From NCBI GenBank assembly GCA_013399305.1, contig VXAI01000068.1:1231507-1295506 (forward strand): 64,000 nt of DNA, given 5' to 3'. The translations under genes were made by a program, and so were the position numbers. This DNA is from Rostratula benghalensis (lineage: Eukaryota > Chordata > Aves > Charadriiformes > Rostratulidae). Of the stretch, positions 50,857-61,609 are shown in pieces (positions within the stretch are counted from its first letter, which is position 1; each line of letters opens with the position of its first letter). The notes below the pieces were generated by a model. The model was not told the DNA's origin. It searched no databases and saw only the letters and a program-made list of their open reading frames with translations.

Positions 50857-53300
50857 ATATGTGGCTGTGATGGTTTGAGGTGGGTTCTTCAGTTGGTATT
50901 TGACAGAGGGAAGCTGTGTGTGAGGCCACGAATGACCAGACTACAGCAGCATCTACAGGAGGGGGAAAAAAGAAGTAACTGCCAAAGCCTTCACTCCAAA
51001 CTTCAGTAAATATGATTCTCTGAGTTTGAGCTGTACAGCCGATAACCCAGAGCGGGGCAATTTTCCATAAATGTGTTGTCACTTCCATTCCCCATTTTCC
51101 CGAAACCCCCAGAGGAGCAGATGTTTGGTCACAGCAGGGACATGCTCTAGGCAGCTCTCAGTGAGAGGAACACACACCAGGGTAACCCCCCTCTATGCAG
51201 TTTTGCATGGATAAGGGAATAGGGAGGGTATCACCTCCCCCAGCTGTAAATCCTGAGCTTGGGCTCAGTCCTTCTGCAAGACTGGTTCCCTGTGGGATGA
51301 TGCTGAGCCAGAAAATCCTGTGGGATACACATAGGAGAGAGCTGCCATGTACCAGGGGATAGTGAAGTCTCCTGTGCTTCTCTGCTGTTCACAAGCAAAA
51401 CTTCAGTCATTTGCACATCCCATGTCACCCCTGAAGTGATTACAGGCCTCGGACACCTTCAGCTACAGGCAACCAGTTGAGACTTAACTACCTAAATCCT
51501 GTCATAGATCTATCCCTAGAAAACACTTCAAAGTGACCCAAAGATGCCACAGTAAAATCTGTTTTACCATACTACTCTGGGAATTATTGGCATAAATGTT
51601 TTAATTTTTACAAAGATTCAGCAGCACTTAAAAAAAAAAAAGGTTTTTATTTGGTAATGCTTACTTTTTACTTATGAAATTCCTGGCATAAATAAAGTCT
51701 GGTTACTGTAAACCTGAAAAACACGAGGCTTTAAAGACTTTTTTGTCATATCCTGGCAAGAACAACCTTGGTGGGGCTTGCCAAGCTTTGAATTATAATG
51801 TATGTCATCAGTAACGTAAGTTGTTATAATTTACTTGTGACATTAAGATCTTGCTTTTGGGCATATAGTTGCAAATGTATCCTATTCACTTTCTTACTTT
51901 CTAAATGCCCTTCATGTTTCAGTAAGACAATCCAATCAAAACTAAAGACCAAATGCACTGTAAAACAAATCAAGCATACAAACAATTCTTAAGCGTTCCC
52001 TCTTATATGTTAGCTTGCTTGCCCAAGGCTTCTAAACTTCTGAAGCCATGTAATCGTGGAGCGTGCAGAAGTTTCCAAAGGAAACATTTATAGCACACAT
52101 TTTGTACGTTGCTTAGGTTGGAATTTGTAAAAAGAGAAATCACACGGATAAGAATCTATCATAAATTTACCCAGCCTGCTACTGAACATCCTCATTCAAA
52201 ATATTTGAGGGTGGGTTGTTTTGGTTTGGTGGGTTTTTTTCTGGTTTTCTTAAGTTACAGTTTAAAAGAATAGGTTTCATGATGACAGCAATGTGGAGGT
52301 GACTAATTGTGGTAGGAGATACGCAACCCCTGATGAAACAAAAGTCCCCCACAAGGAGAGATGTTTTATTTTAATGATAGTCATAAAGCCAATTTTTAAA
52401 GCTATAAAAGTCACTGATTCCTTGTCTTTAGCCTTAGGCTAAAACCCATATTCTGCATGTGCTTTCCATTGAAACCATTTCATGTTCTGCTCATAAGGGC
52501 AGATTATGTGTGGCTTTTTTTCCCACCCTTTAGTACAAAGCATATGATTATTTTTTCCATTAAGGATCCATGAAAAATACTTAGAAATCTATGGCAGCAG
52601 CTTGGTCTTTACAAAAACTTTATATTAACCCATGCTCCAGAGGCACTGGGGTCACAGCCCCTTCACACCATCGTGGCAGTGTAAGGACATGGTCCCAAGT
52701 TTGGCAGCAGCTGCTGGAGTTGCCAGAGCATCCAAATTGCTCCATTCATTCCATCTGGCAATGGAAACAAGCACTGGGGATATTTGCAATCCCAACATTA
52801 ACAGCTGCGTTGCCAACTGAAGCAGGGCAAGGAGCAATGGCTTAGAGATTCCCGGGACAGGATCTGCATTCAGGCAGACCATGGATATGTGCTTGCAAAG
52901 CCCCTCTAAGTCTCTAGAAGAAATCTCCCCCCCTAAAAAGCAGCCACCAAAAGGAAAGGGTCATGTACTGACAGACAGGTTACCAGGGGAGAGGACTGAG
53001 GTAAGCACAAGAACCCTAATGGACTTCCCTGCTTTGGGATTTAGGCTGATAAAGAAGAGGATTAGGTTTTCCCCGTGTGATAACCATCTCCTTGCCCTCC
53101 TCAGCTGCAAATAATTAAATGAGTTTCAGTAAGTGTGACATAAGATCAGATCCCAAGAGCTCCTGCCAAAGAGCACTTATAAGGCATGAATTAAATAAAG
53201 GTTGAAGTACTTTTAACCAATCAGCCGGTTTCTTGCAGAGAGCCAGGAGCTTCTTCATTTAGGAACCTGACATTTTGTTCAAGTTCTGCTGAGCAGAACA
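50857..53300. other. Non-coding stretch, no gene seen
   Basis: Unique sequence. GTGATGGTTTGAGG just after the CR1 was considered as a possible LTR start and rejected. A GT-rich tract lies at about 52,209-52,243 and an A12 run near 51,630-51,641. Overlapping frames at 52,590-52,880 are chance. Confidence 0.5.
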
Positions 53301-53319
53301 GATCACACCAGTTAACGTG

Positions 53320-53500
53320 GTAATGAAGAAGTGATGGTGGTATTTGCACTTGACTCGAACGTCAGCATAAATTCTGTTCCTCGTCCAGATCAGTACGACT
53401 TCCCTGAAATAAAGCATATTTCAGCCTCATTAACCAATTTAAGATCTAAAATGAAATGAGATAAATTTAAACTCGAATCCATCATAACCACATTGGCTTT
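53320..53500. promoter_or_regulatory. Weak candidate conserved non-coding element
   Basis: CpGs are retained (CTCGAACGTCAG, CCTCGTCC, GTACGAC, CTCGAATC). The stretch also has CATTAACCAATTTAAGATC and GGTAATGAAG-like words in otherwise AT-rich, repeat-free sequence. Motif content only; no conservation evidence. Confidence 0.2.
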
Positions 53501-56500
53501 AAGAATTAGTTTCTCTGGGTCTGTGAGGATACTTCCAGCAACTATTCTTGCAAGGTGGTCTATTCAGAGCTTTTTAATGGGCCCAGCTACCCACAAAATT
53601 TTACTTGTAAGTACTAAGATCAGATATATAGACTTTTGCTTTCTTAATGTTACTGCCACTCATGAAAATGGGCAGTATTCCTGCATTAGAATTGCAGGCA
53701 ATAAATGCATTTTAATCTGTTAAAATTGTACATTTATCATCCAGCCATCAACACAGAATTAGAACAATGAACAATTTCAAAAATGATTACCGAGCTTTGG
53801 AACAGCCTTTATTTCAAACTAGAGATTTCAGTTGTGTTCGTACTGCACACTTAAAACTGTGTTTAAATATTTTCACTTTTCAACAAGATGGCCACCCAAA
53901 GTGAATGTCTGAGAAATAATAATTGTAATTAAAACCTTGAAAGGAGGTTTCATTTGCTGAGTTACTTGGGAGAACCACAAGGTTCTCAAGGCTCAGCCTG
54001 TTGGGATTAGCCAGATAGGTGTAGTTTCTTCCTAACTTAATTCATTTTCTCTCAGCAGTAGCATAGCCAAATGTAATACTCAAAATAACCTGTTTCGAAG
54101 GGGTCACCTCTATGTGACACCCCTGTATTGGTGTCATCAAAATTAATAGGAAAACTTGCCTTAAGCTTAATTGGTATTTTAATGCCTACATTTTTAAATT
54201 ACTTGAACACTTTCTTAATTAAACTGGAACATTAAAAATGAAACTGCTCTTTATTTTTTTGCTGTTTTCTTAATATTAGAATATTTCAAAGATAATTGCA
54301 ATCCATATGGAAGAGTGCTTTTTGTAAAAAAAATAAATTTAAAACCTTGTACTTGATACTACATGTTAATTATAAGAGAGAAACAACTGGGGAAAAAAAC
54401 TGTAATGGGTAGTCCAAAGGCCAGCAATGATTTCACCTGAATGATTGAACATAGCAATTGTTTCCCAGCTGTTTAGATTGTAATCTCATTGTGGATTTGT
54501 ATTGCTTTCACTGACTATATCTTTAATATCTACATGGACAGATGCTGCTGTGGTTGTTAAGACATTTTAGGAAACTTGCATCTTCCATCACCATTGCTGC
54601 AAGTTAAAGGTCTAGAGACCTTAAGCTGATCATTCAAACTAATTTTGCCAAAGCCACAGAGTGAAAAAATGCACTCATTTTCCTTAGTGCCCATTTTAAA
54701 GAAAATGAAGTGACTGATAAGATTTTTCAATGTCAATAAAGTCATTCTTTCCTTCAGTTTGCAAAGTTTGTAGAGCTTTATTCAATGGATAACTTCTGAC
54801 ATCTTTCTAAACTATGGATCATTTATTGTGTAGATGTATTTTAACATCTACCCCGTTCTGGCACCCTAACTCGCCATCCTGAAACCAACCACATTCAGCA
54901 AATAAACCGAACACTTGTGTTCACCGAGCAGTATTACAGTTAGGGATGGAAATATGTTATTGAGCTTACATTAATGTACCAATTCATTAAACATTTTCAA
55001 GCTGTGTGTCCATATTTGTTAGAGGCAAAATGCTAGCTCCTTGCAGTAAAAAGCCTCTTACGCTCCAGTATAAGTAACCTAAGTCACCTCAGCTTCCAGT
55101 TCACACAAACCTAACCCACACTGCTCCATGTTTGCTGGAAATTACATCCATTTCTGTTTTAATCAGATCACATTTTCTTTCCAGGTGTGCCAGTGCTGGT
55201 TCTGAGCAACTCCACCTCCATCTGTGTTATTTTCAGTTTTACATCAGCGTAAGCAAGACCAGAACCAGACCCCGGTTTTGGCATCGTACAGCTCTTCGTA
55301 CAAAGAGCCAGAGGCTTACAGTGGGGAACCAGGATGCAAGAGGTTTGCCCATTTTTTCTTCTTAATACATTAAAAATACATTGCTAGCACCAGTTAGATA
55401 ACTGCATCGTTCTTCTTCCATCAGAAATGTCTTTTTTTCCTTTATTCTCACTTCTAAGGGCCCAGCTTCTAAAGCATAATGGTGCGCATCGAATTAAGTG
55501 GGCTGTTTGGGAGATTGAGCTCTGAAATTATAAATACCCTCTGTGTTTGTAAGCATGTAATGTTCTTCAGAGAAATTTACGCTCCTCCATTTTAAAAATG
55601 GGGACAAAGTGGAATTTCTGTCATCTGCTGAGCTCAGAGCTATTGCTCTCTTTTCTCTTCTAAGCCTGCTTTTTGCTCAGCTGCTCTGCCAGCCCCCCTC
55701 GTGAACCTCTTCCAGGGAGAAGCAGCAAAAAAGGCAGAACTGAAGGAGAGACAGAGCAAAGGTGGTTGTTCACCACTTGCCCGTGTCTTTTCTTCTGAGC
55801 AGAGCTGCCGATTTCCCCCACAAGGAACCAGAGCAGTTAATTACATGCTCTGCAGCCCCTGTCACCCTCAGTAGCCGCAGCCACTTGTTGTCACCCCTCT
55901 TGCCACAGCCCGATGCCTGTTCCTGCATCCCAGCCAGCCATGCAGCCCCTACCACACCGGTCACCAGAGGGAGAAACCCTCTGGGACAGCTTGTCCCATC
56001 CTGCACACCCCATAGCAGGGTCCTTGGGCAGAGGACACAAGTCAGAACCACCTGCTCCTCTAACATAGACAGAAATGGGAGAAATTCTGCCACCTTTGTT
56101 ACTTTGGAAGAGGCAGCGATGTTTGACTTGCTGCTTCTTGCTGCTGGCTTGGGGTTTGCTTTTTTTTTTTTTTTCTTCCCTATTCTTTACCCAGCAAAAT
56201 AACTTGGACAGCTGGAGTGCTCAGAGAGGGCCTCTCTTTTCCTCCCAATTAATTATGCAGCTGAGTCCGTGGTCTTTGATGTTGTTGCTGTGAACACTGA
56301 TAAAACTTGAGGAGCTTTAGAGCATGAAAGTTGCTGCAAACGGTTTTTCTGGCTCTTCGTGTGTCAATACCCTACCGAGTCAGCAATTATTGTAAACCTT
56401 TATTGTGAGTCAATGCAAAATAAAGGGAAAATTTGTCAGTAATCATTTTTTATAAGACTCTTCTGCATGATCACACTTCACATGCAAATTCTCCTGTGTT

Positions 56501-56705
56501 TGCTGGGGTTTATGGCATTCCTGGAATTACTGCTTAAAATGTCTTTACCGTTATTTCAGGTGCTGGTGAGATATCCTGATGAAATTAGGATTTAGGAGGG
56601 AAGGGCATGTTCACCCAGAGACATATCTGAATTTACGCTTTTGCATGATATTGTCTCTTTTTGCATTTGTAATAATATGGCTTTTTAACACACTGTGGAA
56701 ATAGT

Positions 56706-56729
56706 AAAAAAAAAAAAAAAAAAAAAAAA
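56706..56729. repeat. Poly-A run (A24)
   Basis: Twenty-four consecutive A. The upstream sequence shows no LINE, SINE or processed-gene body, so a retroposed tail is not supported. Confidence 0.95.
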
Positions 56730-56859
56730 GGTTCTGCATTTAAAAATGCCACAGGAGCGAAGCAGGAGCGAAGATTAAGAAAGCAAGTGCAGATGCCCAG
56801 CTGTTGAAAGCAAAAGCAGTATGAAATTGGGGGTGGGGGACAGAATTAGCATTCTCCTC

Positions 56860-57060
56860 ACAGGCTCGCCGCCTGCTCTAATCACAATGCAGGCATTATC
56901 AGCGAGCGTTGAATCTTTGTATTATTTCCAAGTTTCCCCTATTGTCAGTCATTGTGACAAAGTGCAGGACAATCTGACACAATGATGAATCACTCCAGAC
57001 ATTGAGTTTTCACATGGCTGTCAGATGATCTCAGTAGGCTGTGTCACCTGAAAATGCCAC
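56860..57060. promoter_or_regulatory. Candidate conserved non-coding element
   Basis: Repeat-free sequence with SOX-type words in both orientations (TCATTGTGACAAAG near 56,950, GACACAATGATGAATCAC near 56,976). It also has retained CpGs at its start (CTCGCCGCC) and within CAGCGAGCGTTGAATC, and CTGTCAGATGATC-like MEIS/TGIF words. Inferred from motif clustering only. Confidence 0.25.
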
Positions 57061-57101
57061 AAGACTAAAACCATGTTGTACTTCAGAACAAAAACGGAGT
57101 T

Positions 57102-57220
57102 TGGTATAAACTCCACTGATTCAGGACATAAACATGGGAGTCTGGAGGGCTGGCTCAGATTTCTCTTACCCAGGAAATCTCTGTATCTTCACCCAGTGTG
57201 AATGAAATCCGAATCAGAGC
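57102..57220. repeat. Possible worn old interspersed repeat
   Basis: GTATAAACTCCACTGATTCA at the left and ACCCAGTGTGAATGAAATCC followed by GAATCAGAGC at the right resemble the ordered words of the palindromic family seen at 15.2, 34.6 and 42.2 kb. Diverged and uncertain. Confidence 0.4.
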
Positions 57221-57799
57221 TCAGGATTTATTAACATATCTTGCATGCAAACTGGGAAGATACGTTGTTTGGGTTTTCAAACTCAGTTCCTGCGTGGAAG
57301 GATTGGTGCAGTGCTCATTTTTAAAAATACCCTGTTCAAGATGTAACACCTATCAAAGCACAGGGTATTTTACCCTGAGAGTTTCAGTTCCGTATAGAAA
57401 AATAAGCTTCTTGCAGCTTCCTTCTCCTGCATGGCAAAGTTACCTAGCAGGCTTTTTATTTTCTGTGTGGGTCAGGTAGGATGTAGCTGTAGTGATAACT
57501 GATTGATGTATAGTCAGATGCAAATATGCTTGTTTAAGTACATGTCTTGCCTTCGCCTATATTTGCTTGTTGGTGCTATTGTGAGTCCAGCCCAGAAGAA
57601 CGTTGCTCTCTCCCACATTATTATTCACAAAGGCAGCTTTCTGAGTTATTTCTGTTCCTGCACAATATTCATGATAGCAATTTGATACCTTAGCAGTTTC
57701 AAGGTTATCAAGTGATTGAAAATCCTACTGCTTACTTCAAGGTGTAACATATAAACTCTACTGCCATCCATTCTAGTAATACAATAGTTTTTCTTAATG
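57221..57799. other. Non-coding stretch, no gene seen
   Basis: Unique sequence with short chance frames only (up to 96 codons on either strand). Confidence 0.5.
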
Positions 57800-58260
57800 C
57801 CTTTCATGAACTCCTGATTTAAAGTGTAAGCGAACTTCAGAAAGGGCTTATCAGCCCCAGACTTCGCCGGTGCCGCTCGGCTGTTGAATACAGTCCCCTG
57901 AGTTTGTACCACTGCTTGTAGCACTTGAGCAGGCAATATTTAATCTCTTTCGGAGATATTGATACGTCAGCTCCCGAATGAGGACATTAAAACCGCAGTC
58001 CTAATGAGAAACAAAGAACTGGTTATTTATCTCACATGTCGAAGGGCCAGCGCTCCTTTGATACGGATCTTGTGAGCGAGAATTGCAGATTGTAGATCAT
58101 GGGGATTAACTTTATACCAAGGAGCAGCTACAGAGCCATATGATACAGTAGCGTTCGTTAACGATGAACAAATAAGTGCCACTGAACGCTTAATGAGGAC
58201 ATTGAAGAAAAGCCCATCATTCCTCAACCTGTTTTGGAGGCTCCCAGCCACCCACTGCAT
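57800..58260. promoter_or_regulatory. Best candidate conserved non-coding element (possible enhancer)
   Basis: About 17 CpG dinucleotides lie between 57,831 and 58,188 (for example TTCGCCGGTGCCGCTCGG, GATACGTCAG, AGCGTTCGTTAACGATG), while the surrounding kilobases have very few. The sequence is not a known repeat and is not CG-rich enough to be a promoter island. It holds TAAT-type words (CTTAATGAGG, CCTAATGAG), TCTTTCGGAGAT, CCTTTGATA (TCF/LEF-like) and the 12-mer AATGAGGACATT twice. A 77-codon minus frame (58,027-58,260) is open but resembles no family. Retention of CpGs over repeat-free DNA is what selected enhancers often show, but an old repeat not recognised here is the main alternative. 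Confidence 0.4.
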
Positions 58261-60839
58261 TTTGGCTGTGGATGTAGCTTGGGTGGTTTCTGATTGGTGG
58301 ATGGTGTTGCTTGATGGAGTTTACATGGTGGCATCTGCTTAAGTAACAGATGTCTGTGCCACTAAGGTGCTATGTTCTCACTTTTTATATAGAGAGAAAT
58401 TGCTTCTCAAAGAGTTTTTATTGTCTTTATGCAAATTGAAATACAAAATTCCTCTCCTTAAGGATCCTCATTATAACAAGAACCTTAAATAATCATAAAT
58501 ACATATGCAGCCTCATAAAATTCTTTTGCTCTTTGGATATCAAGGAACTTCCTTCTGCGCTGCCAATTGTGCATGAAATTAGTTCTTATTTCAACTACCA
58601 GTATGAAGATACTGGCTTTTAGTCAGTGAAGCCCCACTGGATTTCTAAACAAATAGTGCAGAATACTTGTTTGTGCCAAAGTATTTCAAGGAGGAAATTT
58701 TGCATTCTGTTTCTTGTGCAGTGCTGAAGAGTAAGATAGAGCTCTGTACTTATTCCCTAGAAGCTTGGTGACAGAAATATATGGTTTTTATCTTTCCTTT
58801 GCCAATTCTCTTTAGCAGGCAAATGCGCATGACGTCTTTACGGATTCTTTTATTTTTAACCAGGGATTGAAATCTGAGAAGGAATCATGCCTAGAAAAAT
58901 GCCCACAGATGCCAGCCTACTGTGGGCTGAGTGTTAAAGTACCCAAGTCCTTACCATTCCTGGTTCATCTCACATCATAGCTTTGCATCAGGTATGACTT
59001 AGTGCTTTGCACAGCACTAGACTCCCCATCTGTTTTGTTTATTTCCAGTGACAGCGAGGGCTGAAGGACCTTCATGTTTTGCATCCCCTCTGTATGGATG
59101 AAGCAAGGTGGCTGGTGCCCAGCACCTTCAGGCAGGATGAGAAGAAAGGCTGCTGAGGGAAGCCATGGCCCCAACCCAATTTGCATGGGAGTGAAATCAG
59201 ACCTTGAGGCAGGTAAGATTTTATCATAACAGGATGGTTTGGGATTTTCTCCTGTGGGGGACACAGTCCAGAACAATGGCTCCTGAGCTGGACAAAGTGA
59301 TCCTTGATGAAGAAGGCAAGATGGATGCGTTAATAGCAGACTAAAGCATCTACCAGCCTCTTCCAGACCCTTTGCACCTCATCACCCTTTGGAAGAACAA
59401 ATTGCCCCTCAGATTATCCTAAAATCAGACTTGGCTGCCAATCCCAGAGGTGATTTGTCTGCCCCCACCCCTCCCTACCACCTATACAACTGGGACAGAC
59501 TGGACACAGGGCTGCTGCTCAGGGGCATGTGTGTCTGTGAACCTTCTTCTCCTTCATGTGGGCTCAACGATCACCAAACCTATGGTAAACTTGAGATAAA
59601 TGGCTAAATTCTTGCAGAGAGAAGAGCCTGGATCATGTCTGGTCTCATCATGTAGTTTGTGCTTGGTTTTTGTCCTCTTAGAATATGTTGCACTGAAGGA
59701 AAATAAATTGAAAAAGAAAGTGAAGGGAACAGAAATGTGATTCTTGATTTTTTCTGACCTCTGGGATGTGATGCTGTAGGAGGCAGAAGCCAAAGTCTGC
59801 TCAGTGTTTCAGTGGGTAAACCTTATTTTAGATAGGCATTTCTGATATGACCTTTTCCTAACTATTTTTTTTTTCACATATCTATCCAGTAGACTGAGTA
59901 AGGAGGTGGTGGATGTGTGGTGTATTATTAACCTGGTGGCAACAACATTAATAACATAGAAGGGTGTTTTATTCTACTGCTAGCGCTCGCATCTGTTTCA
60001 CAAACATTACCAAGATAATAACATTCTTCCTGCATCTGCTTTGCTTTAGCTCACAGAGATAATTCAAGGGTAATGCACCTTGTCTAAGCTAATTCTAAAT
60101 ACATGCCTCAAACGCAACAAAAAGTGCTTGGTGGGTATTTTGACCCAATGCACTACATCAAAGTAACCAAATAAGCTGTAAATGCTTTGAATAAAATTGC
60201 CCAAAAATTGGCATCTGTCCAGCTATGTTTCTGACTGGTAGGTGTTTGAGTTTTAAACTTTCCCATTATGTGAAATATATATCAAATTACCGTGCAGCCT
60301 GTAAGATATTCAAGTGCTCCAGTGAGGGCTGTGCTAAGAGATAAAATATACAATGGACAGTGTGCTTTCAGGTCTAAGATGAGTCCTGGAACCTAAGACT
60401 CGACCTTTTCAGACACCTGCAAGTTATCAAAATTGCCTGTATGGGCTGACACCTTTGAGATGATGCACCTAATGCAAAGGAGCTTGGAGCCTTCTGGGTC
60501 CAACTCACTAGAATTTTGCCCAGTGGATCCAGAAAGTAATTCTTGAAAAATGGAATCCTGCACGTGATTGTTGGTAGTAAGGTTAAGTGAAATTGAGCAA
60601 AATTGATAAACATCGTAAATGATGTCGTTAATAAAACTAGAATGTTTGTTGTTCATTGAAAATCAACAAAGATGTCACGCCTCTGGAGGAAGCCTAACAT
60701 CCTCGATGAAGACAGGCTTGTACACAAATCAAAACAAATCCTGGTTTATATGGTTAAGAAATATCAGGGACCATTAGTATCAGCAGCTTCTGTTAGGTAC
60801 TGTGATCAAGTAATAATCTAAGGTGTCATAAGCCTGAAA
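58261..60839. other. Repeat-poor non-coding stretch
   Basis: No interspersed repeat is recognised. It includes an exon-like interval with splice-site sequences at 59,049-59,212 that is closed in all three + strand frames (see findings). The 103-codon minus frame at 58,965-59,276 across it has no recognisable domain. Confidence 0.5.
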
Positions 60840-61260
60840 TGTCTCCATTAGAGCCAGGAAAGAAGAGAATTTATGATGGCATCATTAGCATTTCTTTTTT
60901 AACTTCATGCAAATTTCTTAGAGGCACATATGCCAAGAGTCCTCCATTAGCACTTGGAGCCAAGAGGAGTCTCCTCAGCACTGGCTACCGCCTGTCACCT
61001 CCTAAAAAGTGTGCCATATGGCTTCAGTAGCTAATACTACATTGGACATCATTCCATTCATAAGCTTGATTTCTTCTAATCATAACCCATTTTTAAATGT
61101 TGCAACTCCCAATAATCTGTATGATAAATTAATTGGAAAATAAATTATTAGCACTATTCCTATTTGCAAATATATTCACCTAACAGACTTCATCGGTAAA
61201 GTTTAACTTGTGTTTGACTGATTAAAGTGCCCATCAACATAAAAAAGCAGATAGAAAGGA
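60840..61260. promoter_or_regulatory. Candidate conserved non-coding element
   Basis: Repeat-free sequence dense in homeodomain-type words: ATCATTAGCATT, CATTAGCAC, GTAGCTAATAC, TCTAATCATAAC, AATTAATTGG and AAATTATTAGC. It also has TTCATGCAAATTTC (POU-like) and GTGTTTGACTGATTAAAG. The clustering suggests a developmental enhancer. The evidence is motif content only, in AT-rich DNA where such words are common. Confidence 0.3.
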
Positions 61261-61531
61261 GGATTTTTCAAGCAAATCCTGAGGTTGTACAGACAGCAGA
61301 GACAACTCTGAATCCTAAAACAAAGCTAGCTTGTATGTGGCAGAACCACATTTAGGAACAGAAGATGGCAAAGAGGGGTCTGAAACAGGTCCTTATTACT
61401 CCTCTTTCAATATTAAAATGTAGAATTGGGTATTCAAAAACAAAGGCAACAGAAAATTTTCAGAGAAAACAAGCGAGTTTCTCTCCAGTAGGGAAATTAT
61501 TTAATACTATGTAAAGTGATCTATGAGTTAT
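61261..61531. other. Short non-coding stretch
   Basis: Nothing recognised. Confidence 0.5.
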
Positions 61532-61609
61532 CAACCCCCCTGCCCTGGGCAGGGACTTCTCCCACTAGAGCAGGTTGCTCAAAGCCCCATCCAGCCTGGC
61601 CTTGAACAC
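61532..61609 (-). mobile_element. CR1 LINE scrap, 78 bp
   Basis: The + strand reads CAACCCCCCTGCCCTGGGCA, GGACTTCTCCCACTAGA and GCAGGTTGCTCAAAGCCCCA, then TCCAGCCTGGCCTTGAACAC. This is the reverse complement of CR1 3' UTR, but the terminal GAATCATAGAAT part and everything 5' are missing. It is an internal remnant rather than a simple truncated insertion. Confidence 0.9.

Larger units (their letters stand above)
53301..56859. other. Repeat-poor non-coding stretch
   Basis: No interspersed repeat is recognised. AT-rich parts with TTAATTAA, TAATTGG and CATTTGC-like words alternate with a GC-richer patch at about 55,650-56,120, which leaves overlapping frames open on both strands (146 codons + and 107 codons -). 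A T15 run at 56,160-56,174 and an A24 run at 56,706-56,729 are present. Candidate conserved DNA at 53,320-53,500 is listed separately. Confidence 0.5.

Noticed and set aside
50871..51240. GTGATGGTTTGAGG beside the CR1 resembles the start of some bird retroviral LTRs.
   Set aside because: Only the first dozen bases are suggestive. No matching CA end, target duplication, poly-A signal in the right place, primer-binding site or internal retroviral sequence was found.
55762..56202. 146-codon + frame and 107-codon - frame in a GC-richer patch.
   Set aside because: Again both strands are open. The + frame ends in a polyphenylalanine run from the T15 tract, and no protein signature is seen.
56706..56729. 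A24 run as a possible tail of a processed pseudogene.
   Set aside because: No gene-like or LINE-like body lies upstream and no flanking target duplication could be seen.
58027..58260. 77-codon minus frame in the candidate conserved block, considered as a conserved coding exon.
   Set aside because: It resembles no known family and lacks a clear splice-acceptor/donor pair in frame. Conserved DNA of regulatory type explains the CpG retention at least as well. Codon-level conservation across species would be needed to revive it.
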